DNA of 15,535 nt from Desulfobacterales bacterium CG23_combo_of_CG06-09_8_20_14_all_52_9 (GCA_002771315.1 PCSF01000115.1:827-16361); one strand, 5' to 3'. Positions 6,876-14,557 are shown, numbered from the stretch's first letter. Numbers and translations: made by a program. The notes: generated by a model not told the origin, from the letters alone.

Positions 6876-9035
6876 TCAATATCCCAGCAATGAACCGATC
6901 TGGAATAGCGCCACTGCGAGAATGAAAGCCAAGGCAGTGTTAAAAATCATGGAGAATGCACCCCACTTCCAAGATCCGGCCTCCCGCGCGATACATATGA
7001 CGGTGATGAAACACGGCGCGTAGAACATCGTAAAAATCAAGAGACTCAGAGCTGTCAACGGACGCCACCCCGCAGACTGAGAAAGCTTTTCGGACAAAGG
7101 GCCGCTTCTTTCCGCATCGATCTTTTCCCCCAAGGAATATGCGGTTCCCAGAGTCGATACCACAACTTCCTTTGCGGCAAAGCCGCCGATCAACGCAATG
7201 TTGATACGCCAATCAAATCCGGCCAGTCGGCTGATCCTTTCAAGGGCGGTACCGATGCGCCCTGCCACCGAATGACGCAAGGCGACTTCGGCATCTGCAT
7301 TTTCTTTCCTTGCCTGGGGGTTTTCCATTTGGACCGCACCGGAACGCGCTGCCGGTTTCAATTCGTTCCGGATGGCATTTTTTTCAGATACCGGGGGCCT
7401 TGGAAAACTCATCATGGCCCACAGAAGGATGGAAATTGCTAAAATTACCGTTCCGGCCTTCTTGATATATTGCCACGTGCGCTCCCAAGTATGAATCAAC
7501 AAGCCTTTGAATATGGGAAACCGATAGGGAGGCAACTCCATCACAAACGGTGTCGGCTCTCCCCGTATAACGGTAACGCGCAACAATTTAGCCACGAGAA
7601 GCGCCCCGATCCATGAAACCAAAGTGAGGGAGAACATGAAAAGGGCTTCGTTTTCTTTAAAAAAAGCCGCAATTAAGAGGGCAAAGATCGGGAGCTTGGC
7701 ACCGCAATTCATAAAAGGTGCCGTCAACAGCGTCGCCAGCCGTTCTTTTGGAGATCGCAGGGTGCGCGTGGCCATCACCCCCGGAACGGCACACCCACCG
7801 GCGATCCCCCCGGAGATGATATAGGCCATGACTGAACTCCCGTGAAGTCCGAATATGCTGAAAACGCGATCCAGCATGAACGCCATTCTTGCCAGATATC
7901 CGGAATCCTCCAGGATGGCGATCCCGAAAAACATCATCATGATCAGGGGGACAAAAGTCAGGACACCGCCGACCCCGTCGATGATGCCTGAAACGATTAG
8001 GGACTTGAGCATCCCTTCGGGAAGCGATGCGGAGGCCGCATTCCCAATCCATTCGAAGAGGCATTCCATCCAGCTTACCGGCATTTTGCTGTAGTTGAAC
8101 GTCAAATGGTAAAGCCCGAAAAAGATCAGGAACATGATGAGGGGTCCTAAGACCCGGTGAGTGAGCACCTTGTCGATTTTATCGGAGTGGTAGAGGCGGT
8201 GCTGATCCGGACGTTGGGTGAGGACGCCCTGTTTGATGATGGAATAAATATATCCGTACCGCTGGTCGGCAATGATGGCCTCCGGATAGCTGCCTGTGGT
8301 GGCCATCAGGTGATCGGAGACCTTTTGTACCACCTTCTGAATGCGTTTCGAAACTTCCGGGTTCTCTCCCTCTCCCTTGATAAGGATCTGCTCGTCATTT
8401 TCAAGGTATTTTAAGGCGATCCAGCGCGCCGGGTAAATCTGGGTCAGGAATTGGTGTTGAAGTATCTCCTTTTCCATCTCCACGATGGCGCGATCCAGGT
8501 CATCGCCATAGGAGATCCTCAGGGGTGGTGTTCCCTCGGTCGATGCCGCCTTCTCCGCAGTTTCCATCAACTCCCTTTTTCCCCGGCCTATACGCGCCAC
8601 GGTCGGAACCACGGGGACCCCCAGGAGACTGCTGAGTTTTTGAGCGTCGATTGCGATGCCGCGGCCTTTTGCCACATCCATCATGTTCAAAGCAATACAG
8701 AGGGGAATTCCCAATTCGAGAAATTGTATTGTCAGGTAAAGATTTCTTTCCAGGTTGGAAGCATCCACGATGTCGATGACGAGATCAGGCCTTTCGTTGA
8801 CCAAAAAATCGCGGGTCACCACCTCTTCCAGAGAGTACGCGGTCAATGAGTATGTTCCGGGAAGATCAACGATCCGAATCCGGGTTCCATCGGTCGTATA
8901 TATCCCCTCTTTTTTTTCGACGGTCACCCCCGGATAATTTCCCACATGCTGTCGGGCACCGGTGAGGGCATTGAAAAGGGTGGTCTTTCCGGAATTGGGG
9001 TTTCCGGCCAGCGCAATAATGGGTTCCTTTTTCAT
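6876..9035 (-). CDS. feoB: Ferrous iron transport protein B (FeoB)
   Basis: A 719-aa inner-membrane ferrous iron transporter with an N-terminal G domain. G1 is GNPNSGKT (11-18), the switch region includes GNYPGVTVE, G3 is DLPG (57-60) and G4 is NMMD (117-120). After a GDI-like helical segment come multiple membrane helices with two Gate repeats, including GGCAVPGVMATRTL and MNCGAKLPIF, then GGFAAKEVVVSTLGT in the C-terminal half. The Cys in the NCGAKLP segment is kept. A charged cytoplasmic loop of about 40 residues (around residues 550-590, KNAIRNELKPAAR) separates two membrane blocks. The length is normal for the family. The ATG overlaps the feoA stop by 4 bases (ATGA), so the two are translationally coupled, and a Cys-rich FeoB-associated gene follows. 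Confidence 0.97.
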   Translation of the reverse strand: MKKEPIIALAGNPNSGKTTLFNALTGARQHVGNYPGVTVEKKEGIYTTDGTRIRIVDLPGTYSLTAYSLEEVVTRDFLVNERPDLVIDIVDASNLERNLYLTIQFLELGIPLCIALNMMDVAKGRGIAIDAQKLSSLLGVPVVPTVARIGRGKRELMETAEKAASTEGTPPLRISYGDDLDRAIVEMEKEILQHQFLTQIYPARWIALKYLENDEQILIKGEGENPEVSKRIQKVVQKVSDHLMATTGSYPEAIIADQRYGYIYSIIKQGVLTQRPDQHRLYHSDKIDKVLTHRVLGPLIMFLIFFGLYHLTFNYSKMPVSWMECLFEWIGNAASASLPEGMLKSLIVSGIIDGVGGVLTFVPLIMMMFFGIAILEDSGYLARMAFMLDRVFSIFGLHGSSVMAYIISGGIAGGCAVPGVMATRTLRSPKERLATLLTAPFMNCGAKLPIFALLIAAFFKENEALFMFSLTLVSWIGALLVAKLLRVTVIRGEPTPFVMELPPYRFPIFKGLLIHTWERTWQYIKKAGTVILAISILLWAMMSFPRPPVSEKNAIRNELKPAARSGAVQMENPQARKENADAEVALRHSVAGRIGTALERISRLAGFDWRINIALIGGFAAKEVVVSTLGTAYSLGEKIDAERSGPLSEKLSQSAGWRPLTALSLLIFTMFYAPCFITVICIAREAGSWKWGAFSMIFNTALAFILAVALFQIGSLLGY

Positions 9036-9265
9036 TCCACCTCGACCTCGATGAAGTCGGCCTCTTTGTTTCTGAGCGCCACGGTGAAATTTAAAACCCT
9101 CAATGCGACCGGATCATACAGAGGAGCCCTCCCCTGGACCTTAATGGGCATACCCGGGACCAAGCCCATATCCCGGATCCTCCGGCCGAGTTCTCCGTTA
9201 GCTTTAATGGCTGCAATCGTGCCGCACTGGTTATCTTTCATTTGCCGCATCGGTATGCGCCGCAT
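9032..9265 (-). CDS. feoA: Ferrous iron transport protein A (FeoA)
   Basis: A 77-aa soluble SH3-like protein of the FeoA family. Characteristic segments are GTIAAIKANGELGRRIRDMGLVPG-type residues at 15-38 (KANGELGRRI, DMGLVPGMPI) and the closing strands DPVALRVLNFTVALR. FeoA is thought to bind FeoB on the cytoplasmic face and support ferrous iron transport. The start ATG 9265 is preceded by a strong GGAGGTGA (9277-9270) at good spacing. It is the first gene of feoA-feoB-FeoB-associated and is divergent from a DtxR-family regulator gene, which is its likely regulator. Confidence 0.95.
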   Translation of the reverse strand: MRRIPMRQMKDNQCGTIAAIKANGELGRRIRDMGLVPGMPIKVQGRAPLYDPVALRVLNFTVALRNKEADFIEVEVE

Positions 9266-9333
9266 GGTTTCACCTCCGGGGGACGCGAAAACTTGTCCTT
9301 ATTTTTGGAGTCGATATTAAAAAGATACGTTTT

Positions 9334-9362
9334 TAGTACACTTAACTTTATTGTTGAGTCAA
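9334..9362 (-). promoter_or_regulatory. Candidate promoter for the feo operon
   Basis: On the minus strand TTGACT (9362-9357) is followed after 17 bases by GTACTA (9339-9334), a weak -10. Transcription would start near 9327, about 60 bases before feoA. The -35 lies within the first of two TTGTTGA repeats (9351-9357), so a metal-bound regulator binding there could block it. The -10 match is poor, hence moderate confidence. Confidence 0.35.
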
Positions 9363-9399
9363 TATATTTTTAATTTATTATAAAATATTTTTGTTGACT
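9351..9399 (+). repeat. Pair of TTGTTGA direct repeats flanking an A/T-only tract
   Basis: TTGTTGAGT (9351-9359) and TTGTTGACT (9391-9399) lie exactly 40 bases apart. Between them 9361-9392 contains no G or C. Inside it, ATATTTT (9364-9370) and AAAATAT (9382-9388) form an inverted repeat. The tract lies in the 180 bp between feoA and the DtxR-family gene and overlaps the -35 elements proposed for both directions. Confidence 0.6.
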
Positions 9400-9421
9400 T
9401 TAAATTATTATCCATTATGTT
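9394..9421 (+). promoter_or_regulatory. Candidate promoter for the DtxR-family regulator
   Basis: TTGACT (9394-9399) is followed after 16 bases by TATGTT (9416-9421), each near consensus. The -10 abuts a perfect palindrome AATCATGATT (9422-9431), a plausible operator for autoregulation, which lies just ahead of the AAGGAGG ribosome site (9435-9441). Confidence 0.4.
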
Positions 9422-9445
9422 AATCATGATTCAAAAGGAGGCAAT

Positions 9446-9967
9446 ATGAGACTCAAGGAGATACCGCTTTCGGAAAGTCACGAGGACTACCTGGAAATCA
9501 TTTTGGACTTGGAAAAAACCCATAAGGTCGCCCGGGTCAAGGACATCGCCGAACGGATGGGGGTACAGCCGGCGGCGGTCACGGGAGCGCTCAAAACCCT
9601 TGGGGTAAAAAGGCTCATTCACTATGCGCCTTACCGGTTCATCACCCTCACCGAAAAAGGAACCCGGATCGCCCGTGAAATCACCCGTCGGCACGACATA
9701 CTGAAAGACTTTCTCTTAAGGGTCCTCCAGGTCGATGCACAGCGGGCAGAGGCCGCGGCCTGTCGAATGGAACATGCCATGGATGCCCAGACTATAGATA
9801 AATTATTGAAATTCATTAAATTCATTGATAATTGCCCCCGTACGGGAAGCGATTGGGTACAGGCATTTCTGAATTATTGCGCAACGGATACAAAAAATCC
9901 TGCCGATTGCCTATCCTGCCTGGAGACCTGCCGACATCAATATGACGGACGGGATCGGACCGGTTAA
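9446..9967 (+). CDS. DtxR/MntR-family metal-dependent transcriptional regulator
   Basis: A 173-aa regulator. Residues about 8-70 form the winged helix-turn-helix (SHEDYLEIILDLE, VRVKDIAERMGV-type recognition region, ITLTEKG). The helical metal-binding and dimerisation part follows, with RRHDILKDFL (H83) and ACRMEH (C106, E109, H110), positions corresponding to metal ligands of DtxR-type proteins. There is no SH3-like third domain, so it is the short form. The last 45 residues are Cys-rich (C130, C145, C155, C158, C162), unusual for the family. A strong AAGGAGG (9435-9441) precedes ATG 9446. Its divergent position beside feoAB suggests that it senses Fe(II), or perhaps Mn(II), and represses feo. 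Which metal it senses cannot be told from the sequence. Confidence 0.9.
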   Translation: MRLKEIPLSESHEDYLEIILDLEKTHKVARVKDIAERMGVQPAAVTGALKTLGVKRLIHYAPYRFITLTEKGTRIAREITRRHDILKDFLLRVLQVDAQRAEAAACRMEHAMDAQTIDKLLKFIKFIDNCPRTGSDWVQAFLNYCATDTKNPADCLSCLETCRHQYDGRDRTG

Positions 9968-9996
9968 AAAGCAGGATCGCTCTAAAGCACGAAGAC

Positions 9997-10383
9997 CTAT
10001 CTTACGGACCACCAATAATCGTTATTTTCCAGCGGATCGTAACTCCTCCATTTTCCGTTGATGAGAATCCTGGGGCTGAGTTTGACCTCATCCCGTCCGC
10101 ACCGCATGAGCCGATCCGATGCCATTATCCATCCGGCGAGAAAACCATGTTTTTCAAGCGCCGCTTTGGCATAAGCGGAACATGACGGATACATGGGACA
10201 TTCTCCGCCCCGCACTGCGTCCATATGATTGAGAGGGCCTTCGTATAGGCGAACCAAAACGGACAAAGGATCCTTTCCCACATCGATATCTGACCATGTT
10301 CCTGCGGCGCATCCAGAAAAAAACAGACCGATCGCACAGGGCATGACCCGCAACAATCCTAAAGGTTGGATACCGGTTCTCAT
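9997..10383 (-). CDS. YidD-domain protein with lipoprotein-like signal
   Basis: A 128-aa protein whose residues about 43-97 match the YidD (membrane insertion efficiency factor) family: VRLYEGPL, C62, YPSCSAY (C68), ALEKHGFLAGW and RLMRC (C95). Canonical YidD is about 70-90 aa, lies in the rpmH-rnpA-yidC cluster and works at the cytoplasmic side of the inner membrane. This copy has an extra N-terminus with a hydrophobic segment ending LFFSGC (C25), resembling a lipobox, which would place the domain outside the cytoplasm. It also has a 30-residue tail (KWRSYDPLENND). I chose ATG 10383, which overlaps the permease stop as ATGA; the frame is open to 10536 but only inside the permease gene. It is the last gene of the metal-importer operon. 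The function is unknown. Confidence 0.75.
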   Translation of the reverse strand: MRTGIQPLGLLRVMPCAIGLFFSGCAAGTWSDIDVGKDPLSVLVRLYEGPLNHMDAVRGGECPMYPSCSAYAKAALEKHGFLAGWIMASDRLMRCGRDEVKLSPRILINGKWRSYDPLENNDYWWSVR

Positions 10384-11204
10384 CGGGCTGTCTTTTTTCG
10401 ACCCTTTAAAAAGGTTTTGAGCCCCATGGAAATAAAAAAACCGACCGCAGCCGTCAGAATGATGGCGGCACCGGAAGTCAGGTTGAAGGAAAACGAGAGA
10501 TACAGGCCTGCCGTCATGAAAAGAACGCTTAAACACACCGACAGAAGCATCATGGAGCGAAGCGATGCGGTGTAGCCTTCCGCGATATAAGGGGGTATCG
10601 TCATTAGAGCCATGACGAGAATCAGTCCCACCACCCGAATGATCAAGACCACGCTTAGGGCGACCATGCAGACCAAAAGAAAATATAGTCCTTCTACCGG
10701 AACGCCCCGAAGTCTGGCGAACTCCTCGTCGAACGCCATGGATGACAGGTCATGATAAAAATAGCCGACCACCAGAATCACGAAAAGCCCCGCCCCGCTC
10801 AGGATATAAAGGTCTTCCCGGGTTACGGTCAAAATGCTTCCGAAAAGGTAACTCATCAGGTCCACATGATATCCAGGCGTCAGGTCGATCAGGATGATGC
10901 CCAGAGCCATCCCCACCGCCCAGACAACACCGATGATGGTATCGGAGCGATGTTTTGCTTTCAATGTGATGGCCGCCATGACCCAGGCAGACGTCAGCGC
11001 AAATCCCAAGGTCCCCGCAAGGAAGGGAATTCCCAAAAAAACGGATAATCCGATCCCGCCGTACGCGGCGTGAGCGATCCCGCCGGAAAGAAACACCAGC
11101 CGGTTGATAACAACAAGGGTGCCGATAAGACCGCACAGGAGGCTGGCCAGTAAACCAACGGCAACGGCGTGCCTGAAGAAATCGAGTTGAAGAGCGTCCA
11201 GCAT
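10380..11204 (-). CDS. znuB: Zinc/manganese ABC importer, permease subunit
   Basis: A 274-aa membrane protein of the ABC-3 family (ZnuB/MntB/TroC). It shows about eight hydrophobic segments, with the conserved early loop LSGGIAHAAYGGIGL (around 40-54) and the stretch RGVPVEGLYFLL before the last helices, where the family couples to the ATPase. The protein ends in a basic tail (KGRKKTAR). It should form the homodimeric channel for Zn(II) or Mn(II) import. It starts 11 bases after the ATPase gene and overlaps the YidD-like gene by 4 bases. Whether the metal is zinc or manganese is not decided by this subunit, so the gene symbol follows the family. Confidence 0.92.
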   Translation of the reverse strand: MLDALQLDFFRHAVAVGLLASLLCGLIGTLVVINRLVFLSGGIAHAAYGGIGLSVFLGIPFLAGTLGFALTSAWVMAAITLKAKHRSDTIIGVVWAVGMALGIILIDLTPGYHVDLMSYLFGSILTVTREDLYILSGAGLFVILVVGYFYHDLSSMAFDEEFARLRGVPVEGLYFLLVCMVALSVVLIIRVVGLILVMALMTIPPYIAEGYTASLRSMMLLSVCLSVLFMTAGLYLSFSFNLTSGAAIILTAAVGFFISMGLKTFLKGRKKTAR

Positions 11205-11215
11205 CTTTTATGCTT

Positions 11216-11971
11216 CTATTCCTTGTGGGGCCTCAAGACCCGATGGGGCTGTCCGTGGGCGATCAGGTCCACCGGGCACTGGAAGGCTTCCATCATTTCC
11301 TCGGTAATTTCGGCTTCATCGTGGTAATGCAAGCGCTCATTGACACAGGCCACCGCGTGACTGTAGCTGGATACCACCATGAGGTCATGGCTGACCAGAA
11401 GGATAGTCATGTGCTTATTGAGCGCCTTCAGCAGGTCGTACAATTCACCCTGTCCTTTTGCATCGATATTGGCCGCGGGCTCATCCAGGAAAAGCATATC
11501 GGGTTCTGCCACCAGCGCCCGGGAGATCAGGAGGCGCTGCCGCTGTCCACCGGAAAGTGCGCCGACCCGTCGCTTGCGCAAGCTCCATATCCCCATCTGT
11601 TCCATGGCCTTTTGAGCTGCATTCTTATCCCGGCTCTGATATCTGCGCCACGCGGATCCCGGCATCCGGCGCCCCATGAGTACAACCTCAAGAGCCGTCA
11701 CGGGAACGCCTTGATTGGTGTAAAGACTCTGAGGTACATATCCGATGCGGTGAGCGACCTCATGAGGAGATCGATCGAATATTAAAATACTCCCCCGATC
11801 CGGCTTCAGAAGACCCAACATCAGCTTCAACAAGGTGGTTTTTCCACCCCCGTTGGGGCCGATAAGAGCTAAAAACTCTTTCTCTTTAATCACCAGATTG
11901 ATTTCTTTAAGGACCGGGGCCCCGTTGTAGGAAAACCACATATCCCGGATCCGTATGACTTCCCGTATCAT
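11216..11971 (-). CDS. znuC: Zinc/manganese ABC importer, ATP-binding subunit
   Basis: A 251-aa ABC ATPase. Walker A is GPNGGGKTT (38-46), the Q-loop Q81 lies in GYVPQ, the signature is LSGGQRQR (139-146), Walker B is MLFLDEP (159-165) with E164, and the switch His lies in VSHD. The GPNGGGKTT form with a following LLKLMLGLL is typical of the metal-chelate ABC-3 ATPases. It powers the permease encoded next to it. A GAGG ribosome site lies nine bases before ATG 11971, and only six bases separate it from the binding-protein gene, so the three subunits form one transcription unit. Confidence 0.93.
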   Translation of the reverse strand: MIREVIRIRDMWFSYNGAPVLKEINLVIKEKEFLALIGPNGGGKTTLLKLMLGLLKPDRGSILIFDRSPHEVAHRIGYVPQSLYTNQGVPVTALEVVLMGRRMPGSAWRRYQSRDKNAAQKAMEQMGIWSLRKRRVGALSGGQRQRLLISRALVAEPDMLFLDEPAANIDAKGQGELYDLLKALNKHMTILLVSHDLMVVSSYSHAVACVNERLHYHDEAEITEEMMEAFQCPVDLIAHGQPHRVLRPHKE

Positions 11972-11977
11972 GACCGG

Positions 11978-12949
11978 CTACCTCAAGGCCTCCCTGAATT
12001 TCTCAGCCACAAAAAGCAGGTTTTCCGACCACTCCTCTGCAAGCGGATCGGCATAGATGACCTGACCGTTGATGGCTCCCGCAATCACTTCCGCGCTTTT
12101 GGCGGAAAACTGTTTCTGTGTAAAAACAACCTTGACATTATTATTTTTCGCCCAGAGGATCAAATGCCGAAGATCTGCAGGTTTCGGCTCTTTTCCTTCC
12201 ACCTCCACCGGAACCTGCTTGAGATTGTAAGTTTCTGCAAAATACCCCCATGCCGGGTGAAATACCATGAACGCTGTCCTCTGACCGACTCCGGAAAAGA
12301 CGTCCTTCAACCGGGAATCCACTGCATCAATTTCCGTTTCCAGTTTTTGATAATTGGCCTCATACAAGCCCCGGAAAGACGGGTCGACATCCACCAACGC
12401 ATTGAGTATGTTTCGGGCATGAATTTTAGCCAAGGGAGGGGAAAGCCATGTGTGCGGATCTTTTTCACCTTCATGTAAATGCCCGTTCCGGCTCTTCTGA
12501 AAACGCAGAGCATGATCCGCAGGTTGGCTCCTCGAAATGGATTCGGCCTCAGGGTACTGATGCATATCCATGTTTTTTTTCTCGATACCGGCGTCGGTGT
12601 GGACGATGACCATGCGGGGATTGGCCGATGCGATCCGTACCAGCCAGGTCGTTTCAAAAGGAACACCGGCGGCGAAATAAACCTTCGCCTTGACCAATTC
12701 GACCATTTGGCGCGGCCTGGGCTCGAAGGTATGCGGATTTGCCCCCGGTAGCACCATGGTCGAAACATGGATCCGGGGACCCCCGATCTTTATCACAAAG
12801 TAGCGCTGGGGTAAAATACTCACAAAGACCGGAATCTTACTTTCTTCATCAGCTCCCCGGCACACTCCGTAGACCAAAAGCGGTATAAATATGGAGCCAA
12901 TAAAAATCCAGGCGGCCATCCGGCATAATATCTTACTTCTTCGATTCAT
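11978..12949 (-). CDS. znuA: Zinc/manganese ABC importer, periplasmic binding protein
   Basis: With ATG 12949 as start the protein has 323 aa: a basic N-terminus and hydrophobic signal segment (about 11-28), then the cluster A-I solute-binding fold. Metal ligands expected for the family are visible: H73 in GANPHTFEP, H166 in DPHTWLSP, H231 in VFHPAWGYF and D301 in YADPL. The three His plus one acidic residue arrangement, together with a loosely His-rich loop at about 126-165 (five or more His), favours zinc, though manganese binders share much of this. The frame is open to 13042 but that would overlap the preceding gene by 53 bases; ATG 12949 gives the best signal peptide, with AAGGAG about 15 bases upstream, a little far. 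The signal peptide ends near VYGVCRGA, without a strong lipobox. Confidence 0.9.
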   Translation of the reverse strand: MNRRSKILCRMAAWIFIGSIFIPLLVYGVCRGADEESKIPVFVSILPQRYFVIKIGGPRIHVSTMVLPGANPHTFEPRPRQMVELVKAKVYFAAGVPFETTWLVRIASANPRMVIVHTDAGIEKKNMDMHQYPEAESISRSQPADHALRFQKSRNGHLHEGEKDPHTWLSPPLAKIHARNILNALVDVDPSFRGLYEANYQKLETEIDAVDSRLKDVFSGVGQRTAFMVFHPAWGYFAETYNLKQVPVEVEGKEPKPADLRHLILWAKNNNVKVVFTQKQFSAKSAEVIAGAINGQVIYADPLAEEWSENLLFVAEKFREALR

Positions 12950-12989
12950 GTGCTCAGCGAAAAGCTCCTTGGAAGTCATCTCGAAGTCA

Positions 12990-13661
12990 TCAAACTTGTA
13001 ACTCAGATTCAGAAAGGGCGATCCGGACCGCCTTGAGTGCATGAAGAACGCCGTGGCACCGGCAGGCAGTACTCAAAAGAAAGGCCCCTTCTATGTTTTC
13101 AATGCGGTTTTTCATTTCATACAGGGCACGCGGAGGATAACCCCCGACACCTGGAAAAAGTAAATGACTCCTGATGACAATAGAAGGCCAATCGGGTTGG
13201 TTGAGGTTTTCAAGAAGCGTGTATAAGTTCTCCTTCCTGGGACGGCCGGTCACTGTGCATCTGTCTGCCGGTTCCGGGCAATCCTCGGGGCAGAGAAAAT
13301 CAGCAAAGCTTAAAAAAACCTCGCCCTCTTTTCCACGCAACGGATTCGGAAGCCCTAAAACAAACGACTCCGGCACGGGAATCGTCTCCAACCGGACACC
13401 GGAAGCATTTTCCAGGACCCACCGATGGGCCACATGGATCGAGGCAGCAGGGATGATCCATTCGGGCCACGGCCGGGTTTTAAGATGCCGGGTCATAAAC
13501 CGGATGCCGTCACCGATGACGGTTTCTGCCCGTCCATCCCATGGACTCAACTTGTCAGGATCCGGATCCGCCACTGTGATGGAGGCATCCGGTATTTCCC
13601 GCAATAACCGGGCCACGGCCTTGGATCCAAATTTTCCGCAACCGATGACCCATGCATTCAC
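12990..13661 (-). CDS. Rossmann-like, Cys-rich protein of unknown function
   Basis: A 223-aa protein starting with GTG 13661 behind AAAGGAAAG. The N-terminus VIGCGKFGSKAVARLL (5-20) is a dinucleotide-binding beta-alpha-beta turn (G-x-G-x-x-G), with an acidic ADPDPDK about where the second strand ends. This resembles NAD(P)-binding TrkA-N or dehydrogenase folds. The rest matches nothing I know. It is Cys-rich: C8, C124, C128, C135 (CPEDC then C) and C200, C202 with H203 (CRCH), a pattern that could hold a metal or an Fe-S cluster. No membrane helix or signal peptide is visible. It is the first gene of the operon leading into the metal importer, about 40 bases before the binding-protein start, so a role in metal homeostasis is possible but unproved. 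Confidence 0.7.
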   Translation of the reverse strand: MNAWVIGCGKFGSKAVARLLREIPDASITVADPDPDKLSPWDGRAETVIGDGIRFMTRHLKTRPWPEWIIPAASIHVAHRWVLENASGVRLETIPVPESFVLGLPNPLRGKEGEVFLSFADFLCPEDCPEPADRCTVTGRPRKENLYTLLENLNQPDWPSIVIRSHLLFPGVGGYPPRALYEMKNRIENIEGAFLLSTACRCHGVLHALKAVRIALSESELQV

Positions 13662-13794
13662 AACAGACTTTCCTTTGGAACCGAGATCTCTACAATCGAC
13701 TCCCTGAAACCCTTATATTTCGGGAATACTACCCTTGCTGTTTCATTCATTTTCCTGCAGGGCGCACAAGGGTTGGTCTTGCAGATGACCCCGA

Positions 13795-14403
13795 TCAGGA
13801 TTCTCTCGTTCCGATTGGGCTCGATTTCTCGTCAGGACTCCGTTTGCCAAACCCGGCGGACTTTTCTTCATAAAAAGACAGGAAGAAGAGTGTGGCCAAG
13901 GGTTGGGTGAATAACGACCCTATGGCGATGGATCCACCGACCGCTGTTATGGCGATGAAAATGATGACGGCCACCACATGATCCTGCTTGTTTCCGGACA
14001 TGGCCATGGCATAGCTTTCCTTGATGGCATCCATCAGACCTAGCCCCCGGTCCGTCATGAGGGGGATCATGTAGAAACAGCAGAAAAGAACGCCCAAGGC
14101 CACCAAAATACCGGGGAGAACCATCAAGAATAACCCGATGAGTACCGCAATGAAGGTTACGATTCCAAAAAACAGCAGGGGCAAAAACAGGCGCATCTGG
14201 GAAAAAAGATCCTGGACTCGGGGCTCCTTTCCTGTCCGCATCAGAAGCAGCAGCGACTGGGTATATCCGGCTAACGCCACAGGAGCCAGAATCCCCAATG
14301 TGACAACGGATACGGCAAGCATTACAAGGGTTAGAATGACGAGAGGAACAATAAATTTCAGGGTCATGTTCCACGCCGTTTCAAGGTGTTTTTTAAAATC
14401 CAT
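13795..14403 (-). CDS. Integral membrane protein of unknown function
   Basis: A 202-aa protein with hydrophobic stretches at about 16-48, 68-118 and 143-170, giving roughly five to six membrane segments. The short cytoplasmic loop between the first two blocks (RTGKEPRVQDLFSQM) and the closing SFYEEKSAG resemble the DUF975/GPDPase-membrane-like protein group, though I cannot assign it firmly. The tail after residue 178 is polar and charged. ATG 14403 has a GGAGA ribosome site at good spacing. It is divergent from meaB and separated by 133 bases from the next minus-strand gene, so co-transcription with the importer operon is uncertain. Nothing shows a substrate or partner. Confidence 0.65.
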   Translation of the reverse strand: MDFKKHLETAWNMTLKFIVPLVILTLVMLAVSVVTLGILAPVALAGYTQSLLLLMRTGKEPRVQDLFSQMRLFLPLLFFGIVTFIAVLIGLFLMVLPGILVALGVLFCCFYMIPLMTDRGLGLMDAIKESYAMAMSGNKQDHVVAVIIFIAITAVGGSIAIGSLFTQPLATLFFLSFYEEKSAGFGKRSPDEKSSPIGTRES

Positions 14404-14460
14404 GGGTCATCTCCACATTTTAGGAAAAAATCATTTTTGCTGTTCCCGTTAAAGCATTCT

Positions 14461-14488
14461 TTTATTCGATTTCCTATCGGGTTGTCAA
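14461..14488 (-). promoter_or_regulatory. Candidate promoter for the membrane protein gene
   Basis: On the minus strand a perfect TTGACA (14488-14483) is followed after 16 bases by AATAAA (14466-14461), a 4/6 match to the -10. The start would fall near 14454, about 50 bases before ATG 14403. Confidence 0.45.
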
Positions 14489-14539
14489 ACGCAATCGGCC
14501 GATATCGCAAGTCGGCGTTTGGCCGCGGAAACGGCCGAA
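14486..14539. repeat. Overlapping inverted repeats between divergent promoters
   Basis: CAAACGC (14486-14492) and GCGTTTG (14515-14521) are perfect inverted arms enclosing the 8-base palindrome CGATATCG (14500-14507). TTTGGCCG (14518-14525) and CGGCCGAAA (14532-14540) form a second hairpin with a six-base loop and one wobble pair. The two hairpins share 14518-14521 and so exclude each other. They lie between the -35 elements of the two divergent promoters, as an operator would. Confidence 0.5.
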
Positions 14540-14557
14540 AAGGTGCTGAGCTTCGGG

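Noticed and set aside
9968..9996. Bidirectional terminator between the convergent regulator and YidD-like genes
   Set aside because: The 29-base gap has no stem with a T-run on either strand.
10752..11048. Possible gene on the plus strand inside the permease gene
   Set aside because: It is antisense to a well-supported ABC permease, has no ribosome site and its composition follows the codon pattern of the true gene.
11210..11785. 191-codon plus-strand frame opposite the ABC ATPase gene
   Set aside because: The complement encodes intact Walker A, signature and Walker B motifs; the opposite frame has no recognisable fold.
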